A DNA stretch of 64,000 bases from Simiduia aestuariiviva (lineage in GTDB: Bacteria; Pseudomonadota; Gammaproteobacteria; Pseudomonadales; Cellvibrionaceae), in contig NZ_JACHXZ010000002.1 in assembly GCF_014192475.1 (NCBI RefSeq), positions 664,524 to 728,523 on the forward strand. The letters are read 5' to 3'. Below are positions 1 through 8,393 of this stretch, one piece after another. The number at the start of each line of letters is the position of its first letter. The first letter of the stretch is position 1. The notes beneath the pieces were generated by a model, which was given only the letters and a program-made list of their open reading frames with translations, had not been told where the DNA came from and ran no database searches. Made by a program: the position numbers and the translations under genes.

Positions 1-432
1 GAAGAACCCAACAAGCACGGACTGCAAATCGTCGGCAGGCTCGATCTCGATACCACGGGTTTGCTACTCATCACCGACGACGGACGCTGGAATCACCGCG
101 TCACCAGCCCTCGCCGCGCCTGCGAAAAGAGCTACATCGCCAGTCTCGCAGCGCCATTGTCGCCCGATGCGCCCAAGGCCTTCGCTGAAGGCATACTGCT
201 GCGCAACGAAACGCACCCCACACGCCCCGCAACCGTCGAGCCTCTCGCAGACCAACGCTGTCGCGTGACACTGTGTGAGGGCCGCTATCATCAGGTAAAG
301 CGCATGCTGGGCGCACTCGACAATCGGGTGCTGACCCTGCACCGCGAACGTATTGGGAGCATTCACCTAGACCCCGCGCTTGAGCCCGGCCAATACCGGC
401 CACTAACGGAAGCCGAAATCGGCAGTATTTAA
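1..432 (+). CDS. rsuA: 16S rRNA pseudouridine(516) synthase RsuA, 3' part (cut by window start)
   Basis: RsuA converts U516 of 16S rRNA to pseudouridine during 30S assembly. The reading frame is open from base 1, so the N-terminal S4-like domain and the start lie outside the window. The first visible residues carry the family's catalytic-aspartate motif (GRLDLDTTGLLLITDDG). The C-terminal stretch QVKRML..LHRERIG..PGQYRPLTEAEI matches what I know of RsuA better than RluB, RluE or RluF. The stop is 3 bp before the next rRNA-modifying gene, suggesting co-transcription. Family is certain; the RsuA assignment is likely. Confidence 0.88.
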   Translation, partial: EEPNKHGLQIVGRLDLDTTGLLLITDDGRWNHRVTSPRRACEKSYIASLAAPLSPDAPKAFAEGILLRNETHPTRPATVEPLADQRCRVTLCEGRYHQVKRMLGALDNRVLTLHRERIGSIHLDPALEPGQYRPLTEAEIGSI

Positions 433-435
433 CCT

Positions 436-1476
436 ATGAATTCCACCGACCAACGACTGGCGAGCGAGCTGCTCGAACAACCCCAAGACACCCTTTGGCT
501 GGCCGACGAAAATGCACTCACGTTCATTAATTCCCACCAACAGGTGCCTGCAACACTCACCAACCGCTGGGATATTTTTGACCGTGCCCAACGCAAAGGC
601 GCGCAGTGTTGGTTTACCGACTGGGATCTAAACGCAGCGCTGAGCCAGCACAATTTTTCCCGGATTGTCTACCGCGTATCCAAAGAGCGCCCCGTGGTCC
701 ACCATCTTCTCAATCAGCTGGCGAAGCAGCCCCAGCGCTGGCAATCGTTAATACTGCTAGGCCAGAAAAACGAAGGCATAAAAAGCTACGCCGATGGCGC
801 CGCCAAATTATTTGGCAATAAGGCGATCAACAAACACGGCAACGACTATGTGGCACGCTTTCAAGCCCCGCCCCAGCCATCAGGAAATACACTTAACGAC
901 CAACGTTATGGGCAGTTGCGCACCATCGCCGAATGGCACACAACACCCATTCAAAGCAAACCGGGCACATTTGGCTGGCAGAAAATTGACGAGGGTAGCC
1001 GCTTTTTAGTTGAGCAACTCCCCAGCGTATTACAGGGACTATCGCGCCCTCCTGCGCGCGTATTGGACTTGGGCTGCGGCTATGGATTCCTCTCACTGGC
1101 AGGTCACGAACTCCTGCCTAATGCCGCTTGGTTCGCCACCGACAACTGTGCCGCTGCGCTCACCGCATTTGAGGCCAATTGTGGCGCTTGGGCCACGAGC
1201 TTTGCGGGCGATCGAGGCCTAGACGGCGATGCCAGTCCTCTAGCACTTCCAGTAGACCTGCTGCTGTGCAACCCCCCCTTCCACCAAGGCTTTTCGACGT
1301 CGGGAGATCTGACGGAAAAATTTGTCCGCGCCATGCATCAATGGCTCACCCCTAGCGGCCTAGCCCTCGTGGTGGTCAATCAATTTGTCGGTCTGGAAAA
1401 GCGCGCGCAGGGGCTATTGAAAGCGACCCAAGTGGCCGATAACGGCAGCTTTCGGGTGCTGGCTTTAAGGCGCTAA
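436..1476 (+). CDS. rsmC: 16S rRNA (guanine1207-N2)-methyltransferase RsmC
   Basis: RsmC uses S-adenosylmethionine to make m2G1207 in 16S rRNA. The 346-residue length fits the family, which has a degenerate N-terminal methyltransferase-like domain and a catalytic C-terminal one. The SAM-binding motif LDLGCGYG is near residue 210, and the base-amino methyltransferase motif NPPF, followed by H and QG, is at about residues 279-282. It starts 3 bp after the upstream pseudouridine synthase, so two 16S rRNA modifiers sit in tandem. Its end overlaps the converging DnaJ-domain gene by 4 bp. Confidence 0.92.
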   Translation: MNSTDQRLASELLEQPQDTLWLADENALTFINSHQQVPATLTNRWDIFDRAQRKGAQCWFTDWDLNAALSQHNFSRIVYRVSKERPVVHHLLNQLAKQPQRWQSLILLGQKNEGIKSYADGAAKLFGNKAINKHGNDYVARFQAPPQPSGNTLNDQRYGQLRTIAEWHTTPIQSKPGTFGWQKIDEGSRFLVEQLPSVLQGLSRPPARVLDLGCGYGFLSLAGHELLPNAAWFATDNCAAALTAFEANCGAWATSFAGDRGLDGDASPLALPVDLLLCNPPFHQGFSTSGDLTEKFVRAMHQWLTPSGLALVVVNQFVGLEKRAQGLLKATQVADNGSFRVLALRR

Positions 1477-2063
1477 GTCAAGCGAGCGCGGGCCAGGTCG
1501 TACGCTTGATTTAATGCCTGCAGCGCACTGTCTGAGCCGCCTCGATCGGGATGCAGGGCCATTGCACGGCGGCGATATTGGCGCTTGAGCGTCGCCAAAT
1601 CTGACAGCGCATCTAGCTCGAGTAGCGACAGCGCAGCCGAAAGTTTGTCGCCATCCGCTGCCACGTAGGCTTCAAATTTGCGCCAAAAACCCGCCAACAA
1701 CTCAGAAACCTGCGCCTCGGAGCGCTCTAAATTCGACAGATTCAGATAGTACTGAGCCAGGTTTGCCTCAGCGGGTGCCGGCATATGCTCGCCGGTATTA
1801 GCCCGAGGCCGCCATTGCACGCCCACGGCAGAAAACGACCACTGCTTTAGGGTATCGCTGTGCGCCAAACGGTAGAGCGCGTTGCGCATCAGAAAATGGA
1901 CGCGGTATAGCCCCTCCGGCCCCAACTGCTCTTCAGGCACCAATTTCTGGTCTCTCAGCCAGGCAAACAGGGCCACTTCACGCAATTCATCGAGCCCGCG
2001 AGCGCACTGCTCAGCCACGCAAAGTTTGACGGCAGTTAACAGCGGATTATCAATATTCTCCAT
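1473..2063 (-). CDS. DnaJ-domain (DNAJ-related) protein
   Basis: This is a probable J-domain co-chaperone of about 196 residues. The C-terminal 50 residues carry the J-domain core: a helix rich in Arg (LKRQYRRRAMAL) followed by the HPD tripeptide needed to stimulate DnaK ATPase. The N-terminal two thirds resemble the DNA-J-related family known in gammaproteobacteria, which has no settled function. An ATG at 2063 is chosen; a GTG two codons upstream (2069) is in frame, and neither has a clear ribosome site. It converges on rsmC with a 4-bp overlap. Confidence 0.8.
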   Translation of the reverse strand: MENIDNPLLTAVKLCVAEQCARGLDELREVALFAWLRDQKLVPEEQLGPEGLYRVHFLMRNALYRLAHSDTLKQWSFSAVGVQWRPRANTGEHMPAPAEANLAQYYLNLSNLERSEAQVSELLAGFWRKFEAYVAADGDKLSAALSLLELDALSDLATLKRQYRRRAMALHPDRGGSDSALQALNQAYDLARARLT

Positions 2064-2196
2064 GGCCACAGTGTGGCGAGCCCTACGCTAAATTGCAAAA
2101 ATACACCCTCTAGATCGCGGTCTGATCACCAAACAATCAGACTGTTCAAGACCTATGCAGCCATCGTAAGCCCATGAATTTTTTTATAAAAATCCC

Positions 2197-2225
2197 TTGA
2201 CCACTCCGATATCTGACAATAAGAT
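2197..2225 (+). promoter_or_regulatory. sigma70-type promoter of tRNA-Asn
   Basis: TTGACC (2197-2202) and TAAGAT (2220-2225) are separated by exactly 17 bp, about 30 bp upstream of the tRNA. The GC-rich bases after the -10 (ACGCGCC) resemble the discriminator of stringently controlled stable-RNA promoters. This is a prediction from sequence only. Confidence 0.7.
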
Positions 2226-2255
2226 ACGCGCCACTTCCACAGAGGAAGCGACTTT

Positions 2256-2330
2256 TCCGGTGTAGCTCAGCGGTAGAGCAGCGGACTGTTAATCCGTTGG
2301 TCGCTGGTTCGATCCCAGCCACCGGAGCCA
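2256..2330 (+). tRNA. tRNA-Asn (GTT)
   Basis: The sequence folds as a cloverleaf. The acceptor arms TCCGGTG and CACCGGA pair over 7 bp, followed by discriminator G and an encoded CCA. The D-arm GCTC..GAGC, the anticodon loop CTGTTAA with GTT at 2288-2290, and the T-arm GCTGG-TTCGATC-CCAGC are all present. It has its own promoter and a strong terminator directly after it, so it is a single-gene transcription unit. Confidence 0.97.
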
Positions 2331-2340
2331 AATTTTAAAA

Positions 2341-2370
2341 CCCTGAATACGCAGTATTCAGGGTTTTTTT
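2341..2370 (+). terminator. rho-independent terminator of tRNA-Asn
   Basis: A perfect 10-bp stem (CCCTGAATAC / GTATTCAGGG) with a GCA loop is followed by seven Ts. It lies 10 bp after the tRNA. Confidence 0.93.
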
Positions 2371-2435
2371 ATGCTTGAGCAATAATGTCCTACACAGGGG
2401 CATTCCAACAAAAACGAGTCCACAGGAGTCACACC

Positions 2436-2717
2436 ATGTTTCAAGTTAACCGCTATTTTGAGGATAAGGTGACCTCCATCGCCTTCCAAACTGCCGACTT
2501 GCCTGCAACCCTGGGCGTTATGGCCGTGGGTGAATACGAATTCGGTACCAGCAAACGCGAGTACATGACCGTAGTCAGTGGCGCCCTCACTGTGAAACTG
2601 CCCGATGCCGTGGAGTGGCAAACGTTCGTCGCAGGGGAAACCTTTATTGTTGAAGCCAACCTAAGCTTTAAGGTTAAAACGACCGAAGAAACCGCTTACC
2701 TGTGTAAATACGAATAA
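2436..2717 (+). CDS. ppnP: pyrimidine/purine nucleoside phosphorylase PpnP
   Basis: PpnP (formerly YaiE, DUF1255) is a small cupin that cleaves several nucleosides with phosphate, giving a free base and ribose-1-phosphate. The 93-residue product fits the family length. It carries the conserved stretches [29 protein letters not shown] and a C-terminal YLCKYE. The ATG at 2436 is preceded by AGGAG (2424-2428). An in-frame ATG 51 bp upstream lacks a ribosome site and would add residues that the family does not have. Confidence 0.92.
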   Translation: MFQVNRYFEDKVTSIAFQTADLPATLGVMAVGEYEFGTSKREYMTVVSGALTVKLPDAVEWQTFVAGETFIVEANLSFKVKTTEETAYLCKYE

Positions 2718-2786
2718 GCCCATACTGGCCCGAACACTGAGGCTGACGTAGAATGAGACGAAAGTATCAAGGACGTTAGCCGATTC

Positions 2787-4034
2787 ATGACCAATCCTCC
2801 CCTCAAGTCTTTCTCCGTCAAAAAGCTGAAAACTCGCAAGTGCTATGTGGAGGACTTGGCCATCGGCATGTATGTGGCCGACGTAGACTGTGGCTGGCTC
2901 AACACCCCTTTCATGCTGCAAGGTTTCAAGCTCGAATTTCAGCAGCAAATTGACGAACTCAAAAAGTACTGCATTTACGTCCACATCGAAGTACAGGAAG
3001 ACGTGGTCATCCCCCTAGAGTTAGGGCCAGAAGACAGCGCTCTCGATCGCAAAGACAGCGCCTACAAGGCCAGCCTTAGCGCAGAGGAAGAGCATGAACA
3101 GGCGCGTGCGATTTATGAGCAGGGCCGAGCTACCACCAAGTCGATTCTCGAGGGTGCCGCCAAAGGCCACGCCATCGACTTACCCTCAGCGAAAGAAGCC
3201 GTTAACTTTTGTGTTGAGAGTATTTTGCGCAATCCCGATGCCCTGCTCTGGATGTCCAAAATCCGCGACCGAGATGAGTACACGGCTGAACACTGCTTAA
3301 GCGTCTCCATATTGGCCATTGCCTTTGGGCGCCACCTGAGACTAACAGAAGAGGAGCTGTATACCATTGGCATCGCAGGCCTATTGCACGATGTCGGCAA
3401 GATGCGCGTGCCATCAGCGATCCTCAACAAACCCGGCAAGCTCACAGACAAAGAGTTTCGCGCCATTTCTACTCACGTCGTGCACGGGCGCAATCTATTG
3501 CAGCAAACACCTGAGATCCCCAAAGAGGTGATCGACGCCGCTCACGCCCACCACGAGCGCATGGACGGCGCCGGCTATCCACGCCACTTGTCGGGTGAAG
3601 ACATCTCTGACTACGCCAAAATCGTATCCATCGTGGACTGTTACGACGCCATCACAAGCAACCGCTGCTATAGCGACGCGAGGCCGATTACCGAGGCCAT
3701 GAAAATTCTGTACGAAAATCGCGGCAAGCAGTTCGACGAGAGCCTGACCTTGGAGTTCATCCAGTTTATCGGGCTCTATCCACCCGGCAGCATCGTTGAA
3801 TTGGAAAATGGCATGATTGGCATCGTGCTAGCTAAAAACAAAGGCGCGCAACACCTCCCCAAAATCATTCGAGTGCGCGACGAAAATAAGCAGCCCTGCC
3901 CGCTTAAGGCCTTAGACCTAACCGACATACCGCGCGGCACGCTCGATCCAGGCTATTTCATTAAACACATCCATACTGACGGCAGTTTCGACGTACATAT
4001 CAAAGATTATCGCGCCGGCTCAATGTCCTTCTAA
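2787..4034 (+). CDS. HD-GYP domain c-di-GMP phosphodiesterase with DUF3391 N-terminus
   Basis: This protein probably hydrolyses the second messenger c-di-GMP. It has 415 residues. An N-terminal DUF3391-type domain (about 1-130) precedes an HD-GYP domain. The domain shows the first histidine ligand (AEHCLS), HDVGK near residue 200, and HHERMDGAGYP near residue 255, which includes the GYP signature. All expected metal ligands appear intact, so it should be active. No transmembrane segment is seen. A second HD-GYP protein lies two genes downstream, separated by an Lrp-type regulator. An AAGGA lies somewhat far upstream of the ATG. Confidence 0.9.
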   Translation: MTNPPLKSFSVKKLKTRKCYVEDLAIGMYVADVDCGWLNTPFMLQGFKLEFQQQIDELKKYCIYVHIEVQEDVVIPLELGPEDSALDRKDSAYKASLSAEEEHEQARAIYEQGRATTKSILEGAAKGHAIDLPSAKEAVNFCVESILRNPDALLWMSKIRDRDEYTAEHCLSVSILAIAFGRHLRLTEEELYTIGIAGLLHDVGKMRVPSAILNKPGKLTDKEFRAISTHVVHGRNLLQQTPEIPKEVIDAAHAHHERMDGAGYPRHLSGEDISDYAKIVSIVDCYDAITSNRCYSDARPITEAMKILYENRGKQFDESLTLEFIQFIGLYPPGSIVELENGMIGIVLAKNKGAQHLPKIIRVRDENKQPCPLKALDLTDIPRGTLDPGYFIKHIHTDGSFDVHIKDYRAGSMSF

Positions 4035-4154
4035 GTACGCTCTTTCCAGCAAACCGCCCATGCCAGCTAGCCAGCAAGGGCGGTATTTCACCCAACAAAA
4101 CAGCACTTCTGATATATTCCTGCACTGGTACTTGAATAGCTGCAGGGATTCACC

Positions 4155-4613
4155 ATGAAATTTAGCGAAAGCGAAAGACAAATTCTTCGCCTACTCCAGC
4201 AAAATGGCCGCGCCAGCAATGTGGAGCTGTCTCAAAAGGTGGGGCTGTCTGAGTCCCCCTGTTTTCGCCGCGTTAAGCAACTCGAAGAGGCTGGCGTTAT
4301 CAGCGGTTATGCCGCCATCGTTGACCAACGCAAACTCGGGCTAGACGTCACGGCGTTTGTTCAAGTCACCCTGGATCAACGTTCAGAGCAAGACACAGAG
4401 GCCTTCCTAGAGGCGGTGGCTGCCGAAGGTCACATTATGGAGTGTTACGCCACCAGCGGTGACTATGACTTTCTATTGCGGGTGGTGGCCCGCAACATCG
4501 ACGACTTTGCCGATATCAGCATGCGACGCATATTGAAGTTTCCTGGCGTCAAAAACATTGTTTCCACCTTCAGCCTACAAACCATCAAAAACTCCCAAGT
4601 GCTGCCCACGTAA
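4155..4613 (+). CDS. Lrp/AsnC family transcriptional regulator
   Basis: This is a 152-residue DNA-binding regulator. An N-terminal helix-turn-helix (ILRLLQQNGRASNVELSQKVGLSESPCFRRVKQLEE, cited here as the region of residues 9-45) is followed by a RAM ligand-binding domain (residues 65-145) containing the usual ECYATSGDYDFLL turn. Such proteins respond to amino acids and usually regulate themselves or neighbouring genes. It sits between two HD-GYP genes with its own leader, and no effector can be assigned from sequence. Confidence 0.9.
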   Translation: MKFSESERQILRLLQQNGRASNVELSQKVGLSESPCFRRVKQLEEAGVISGYAAIVDQRKLGLDVTAFVQVTLDQRSEQDTEAFLEAVAAEGHIMECYATSGDYDFLLRVVARNIDDFADISMRRILKFPGVKNIVSTFSLQTIKNSQVLPT

Positions 4614-4691
4614 AACCTTGTATCGGGCAGGGTTAAAATGCCCTGCTACACTTCCTTGCAGGCGCCAGTCACACCAAGGAAGTATTACATC

Positions 4692-6059
4692 ATGATCGAT
4701 GCCACTCACCCGCTGCTGACCCGCAACACCGATAAAGCAGCGAGCGAAGAAGACGGCAACCCTATCTTTTGCCAACACCTTTCCGATCTCAACGAAACCC
4801 AAAATGTGGTCCTCAGCGAAGACATTCGCGATGAGGATGGCACTGTACTGCTCAAAAAAGGAGAAAATCTTACCGAGCGCAGAGCTCAAATGATCGTCAA
4901 ACATCGGCTCGTCAAACCCATAGAACAATGTATTCAATTAGAAAAAACCTACGGGCCAAATCAACTGTTTAAATTTATGAAGCGCATGAGAGCCTCGGTG
5001 CCCACTCTGCACAAGGCACTAAACAATGAAATGTTTGACGCGGCACTCAAATCCATGTGCAGCTACTACAATAAATTTCCGCTGCTAAAGCAAAACATTA
5101 CCGTGCTGGCTATCCGATTACCCGCAATCTATAACAACAGCGTATTTACAGCACTCGCAGCATTGGCTATTGCTCGACAAATGAAATTAGACCAAAAGGA
5201 GCAACGCGTCGTATTTATGGCGGCACTGCTGCACGACTGCGGGTTTCTATATCTGCCGCCCCACCTAGCCAATAAAACCCATAATTTTTCTGCTGAAGAA
5301 TGGCATTGCCTAATGGCTCATCCCATCGTCGCCAAACGATTTTTGGACTCTGTACCCGACTTGCCCAAGGAGGTAGGGAATGCTGTGCTGGACCACCACG
5401 AACGCACTGACGGCACGGGCTACCCAAGCCAAAAATTTGGCGACTCTTTGAGTCGCGCATCACAAATCATTGCCATCGCCGACGATATGGTCACGGCTTT
5501 CCACGCTTACAAACAATACGGTGATTACACCCACCGCATGATTTTATCGGCACTAAAACTCAACGATAAATTGCACTTTGAGCAGGTATACAAGGCTACT
5601 GCCACACTCTTTCGCAATAACAAAGCCAATGACAAACCCAACGGCTCAGCGCCTGAACAGGCAAGCGCTCCACTACTGCTAGAGCGCCACAAGGCAATGC
5701 AACCCAAGTTTGAAACCATGCGCACCTTGGCCCGCCAACTCATTGCACAAACAAAACATCCACTGAACCGCTCAATCGCCTCTATGCTAGGTCGATTGGC
5801 CATGTCCATTGTGCGCGCAGGCATTATGCAAGAAGAGCATGAGACCTGGCTCACTGGAGTCGTGGAAAGCACATCGCCTGAAGATCTTGATCAACTGTTG
5901 GAAACCAGCGTGATGTACGATCAAGTCGACGCACAACTAAAGCACCTAAACAACCTGTTGTCGCGCGTACTTGATGACATGCCAGCAGACCTGCAAGCGC
6001 TTCGAGAAAGTTCGCTCAACACACTGCAATCGCTGCACGCCAGCACCGACGCGCAGTAG
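4692..6059 (+). CDS. HD-GYP domain protein lacking the first metal-ligand histidine
   Basis: This 455-residue protein has an HD-GYP core: HDCG near residue 179, the MAHPIVAKRF histidine about 35 residues later, and HHERTDGTGYP near residue 235. At the first ligand position, where the paralogue at 2787 has AEHCLS, it has YNNSVF, so one conserved histidine is missing. It may be a weak or non-catalytic phosphodiesterase or a c-di-GMP sensor. The C-terminal 170 residues are helical and without a recognised domain. The ATG at 4692 follows AAGGAAG; an earlier in-frame ATG at 4638 lacks a ribosome site. Confidence 0.82.
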   Translation: MIDATHPLLTRNTDKAASEEDGNPIFCQHLSDLNETQNVVLSEDIRDEDGTVLLKKGENLTERRAQMIVKHRLVKPIEQCIQLEKTYGPNQLFKFMKRMRASVPTLHKALNNEMFDAALKSMCSYYNKFPLLKQNITVLAIRLPAIYNNSVFTALAALAIARQMKLDQKEQRVVFMAALLHDCGFLYLPPHLANKTHNFSAEEWHCLMAHPIVAKRFLDSVPDLPKEVGNAVLDHHERTDGTGYPSQKFGDSLSRASQIIAIADDMVTAFHAYKQYGDYTHRMILSALKLNDKLHFEQVYKATATLFRNNKANDKPNGSAPEQASAPLLLERHKAMQPKFETMRTLARQLIAQTKHPLNRSIASMLGRLAMSIVRAGIMQEEHETWLTGVVESTSPEDLDQLLETSVMYDQVDAQLKHLNNLLSRVLDDMPADLQALRESSLNTLQSLHASTDAQ

Positions 6060-6123
6060 TGCTCACACCACCAATTCTACTAATTTAAATTAACTGAACT
6101 TTAGTTAAACTAGTCAAACTAGA

Positions 6124-6738
6124 CTACACGGCCGCACTGGGGCGAGCGGACACGTCGCCGTGCCAGCGCTTCAGATGCACCCACTCATCGGCCATGCGCA
6201 GTTTCACCACCCGCGCAAAGTCAATGGCACACAAGGCCGTAATGTCCGCAATAGAAAATGACTCGCCCGCTAAAAATTGACTCGTCGCCAAATGCTCATC
6301 GAGCAACCCCATAAACCGCAACGCCTCTCTACCACACTCTTCACCGTAGGCCGGCACAGGCAGCATCCGGTCTTTGAAATAGCCCGTGGTATGTTGAAAG
6401 CACATGCCCACTGGCAACATCAAATGAAACTCGGCACGCCGCTGCCACATTTCAATAGAGGCTTGCTCGAAAGGGGTTTTCCCCATTAGCGAGGGCTCGG
6501 GATTTAGCGCCTCAAAATATCGACAGATAGCCACAGACTCACCGATACATTCTCCGCCATCAAGCTCGAGCACCGGCACCTTGGTGGTAATGTTTTTCTT
6601 TCTATATTCGGGCGATAAATTGGCACCCGCCTGAATATCAACCTGCTCAAACGTTACCGTATTCAGCAGGTTTTTTTCAGCCAAAAACATTCTCACACGG
6701 CGCGCGTTAGGCGCCGTTTTTGCTTCAATTATTTTCAT
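6124..6738 (-). CDS. glutathione S-transferase family protein
   Basis: This 204-residue protein has the two-domain GST layout. The thioredoxin-like N-terminal domain contains TKVPVLELDGGECIGESVAICRY, the glutathione-binding cis-proline/ESxAI region (around residues 52-75). A helical C-terminal domain carries the N-capping box SIADITALCAIDFA. Its ATG overlaps by one base the stop codon of the upstream metallo-beta-lactamase-fold gene, which implies translational coupling and a shared, unidentified detoxification role. Substrate is unknown. Confidence 0.87.
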   Translation of the reverse strand: MKIIEAKTAPNARRVRMFLAEKNLLNTVTFEQVDIQAGANLSPEYRKKNITTKVPVLELDGGECIGESVAICRYFEALNPEPSLMGKTPFEQASIEMWQRRAEFHLMLPVGMCFQHTTGYFKDRMLPVPAYGEECGREALRFMGLLDEHLATSQFLAGESFSIADITALCAIDFARVVKLRMADEWVHLKRWHGDVSARPSAAV

Positions 6739-7646
6739 TAAATAGCCTCATAAATAATGGCAACCCATTGGTCCGGAGTCAGAAACCCTTTACCCCACTT
6801 GCCATCAAACGCGGCCGTTGGCTTAAGCGCAACCACCTCTGCGACACTTTTTCCCGCCTTTTTAAGCGGTGCCACTTTAGCGTGCACAGCGTTAAGCATG
6901 GCGTGATATTCTTTGAGCTCTTGCTTATTGCTCAACCTACCGTGCCCGGGTATGACTTTAGTTTGGTCATCAATTCGTGCGAGTACTGCTGCAACCGCCT
7001 CGATAACCCCTAACATATTGCCGCCACTGCTAGCATCGATAAATGGGTAAAACCCATTAAAAAACGTATCCCCCATATGTACCACATTGGCGTTGTTAAA
7101 ATAGATGATTGCGTCGCCATCTGTATGTGCTGGGGCCGGATGGGTTACATCAATAGTTTCGCCATTAAAATGAAAGGTAATGGCCTGCTCAAAGGTAATA
7201 ACAGGCAAAGCCACTTCAGGCGCAGGCGGCACTTCTTTTTTGAAAGCCTCTATAACGCCCCCCGCCGCCAACCGCGTACGCACATTTTTGTGGGCCACAA
7301 TGATTGCATTCTGCTTACCAAAATTTTCGTTACCACCCGTGTGATCGTAATGCCAGTGGGTGTTGATCAGGAACTTCACGGGTTGTTCAGACACTGTGGC
7401 AATAGCGGCCAAAATGTCTTTGCTAACGGGAGCAAATTGATCATCCACCAAAAATGCGCCATCTTTCCCCACTGACAAGCCAATATTTCCACCGGCACCG
7501 GCCAACATGTATATCCCGTCTTGCACCGGCACCACCTGTACAGCGGCATTTTTTGGGGCATCGGCCATCGCAGGCACACTGGCTACTAAAACCGCCATAT
7601 ATGCGGCATTCAGTAAAATACGCGCCGAAGTCAGCAAATTGCTCAT
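6738..7646 (-). CDS. secreted metallo-beta-lactamase-fold hydrolase
   Basis: This is an exported zinc hydrolase of about 302 residues. An N-terminal signal peptide ends near SVPAMADA. The zinc-binding signature THWHYDHTGG sits near residue 98. A later HTDGDAIIYF and PGHG supply the remaining His/Asp ligands. The layout resembles the SoxH/quinoprotein-relay-associated subgroup rather than a true beta-lactamase. The ATG at 7646 is preferred because GGAGAG lies just upstream; a start six codons earlier would place that site inside the gene. It is coupled to the downstream GST. Confidence 0.83.
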   Translation of the reverse strand: MSNLLTSARILLNAAYMAVLVASVPAMADAPKNAAVQVVPVQDGIYMLAGAGGNIGLSVGKDGAFLVDDQFAPVSKDILAAIATVSEQPVKFLINTHWHYDHTGGNENFGKQNAIIVAHKNVRTRLAAGGVIEAFKKEVPPAPEVALPVITFEQAITFHFNGETIDVTHPAPAHTDGDAIIYFNNANVVHMGDTFFNGFYPFIDASSGGNMLGVIEAVAAVLARIDDQTKVIPGHGRLSNKQELKEYHAMLNAVHAKVAPLKKAGKSVAEVVALKPTAAFDGKWGKGFLTPDQWVAIIYEAI

Positions 7647-7787
7647 TCTCAACTCTCCATCCAAGTAATATCACTTACGGTTATTAATAACATTAAGTTC
7701 TAAATAATTCATCATATGAATACTAAAAGCCTGTGGGTTGGTTACTATACTGAACACTCTCTTTGTGCTGTATTGGTGCGCTATTTC

Positions 7788-8255
7788 ATGAATGACACCC
7801 TATTGCTTCCCTTTTACCAAGCCTTGCAACAAGTATTACTGACTATGGCCCAAATGGAAGCAACCGCCGGTGTGCGCGGTGTAAAGCGGTCGCAAAAAGC
7901 GCTCGGCATCGTTACCGGCATCATTGAACTCGATAGTAAAGGCGTAAAAGGCAGCATGGCGGTCAGCTTTTCGCAGGAACTCATTTTTGAGATTTTTAGT
8001 CGCATGCTAGGTGAAAAGCACACCCAAATCGACGCCGAGGTCTGCGACCTAGTGGGAGAACTCACCAATATGGTCACTGGCGCCGCCAAACCAAAACTTG
8101 TGGAGTTGGGTATCGATCTCAACCTGACCCGCCCCACCACCGTGTTCGGCCTTAATCACAAGGTTGTACATTCCGCCAAGGGCCCAGTATTCATCCAAGA
8201 AATCAAAGTGCCCTGTGGCAATGCGGCGCTAGAGGTGTGCTTCGAAGCCGCGTAA
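7788..8255 (+). CDS. CheX-like chemotaxis phosphatase domain protein
   Basis: This protein of about 155 residues belongs to the CheX/CheC/FliY phosphatase fold, which dephosphorylates CheY-type receivers. The helix LVGELTNMVTGAAK contains the ExxN catalytic motif and the usual GxxK tail. The start at 7788 gives MNDTLLLPF..., which matches the usual CheX N-terminus. An in-frame ATG at 7716 would add 24 residues; neither start has a strong ribosome site. No chemotaxis genes are nearby, so it may act on a response regulator outside the main chemotaxis cluster. Confidence 0.75.
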   Translation: MNDTLLLPFYQALQQVLLTMAQMEATAGVRGVKRSQKALGIVTGIIELDSKGVKGSMAVSFSQELIFEIFSRMLGEKHTQIDAEVCDLVGELTNMVTGAAKPKLVELGIDLNLTRPTTVFGLNHKVVHSAKGPVFIQEIKVPCGNAALEVCFEAA

Positions 8256-8393
8256 GGAATTATGCGACACCGCTGTCAGCCAAATCCTACAAAACCTACT
8301 GCTTCCAACCGTCAAAACCTGAGTCCTTGCGCTGATACCGCGACTACGGCGGCCAGCCTATAGTAGCAACATCTGAAGGAATAGGAGGCTAGT

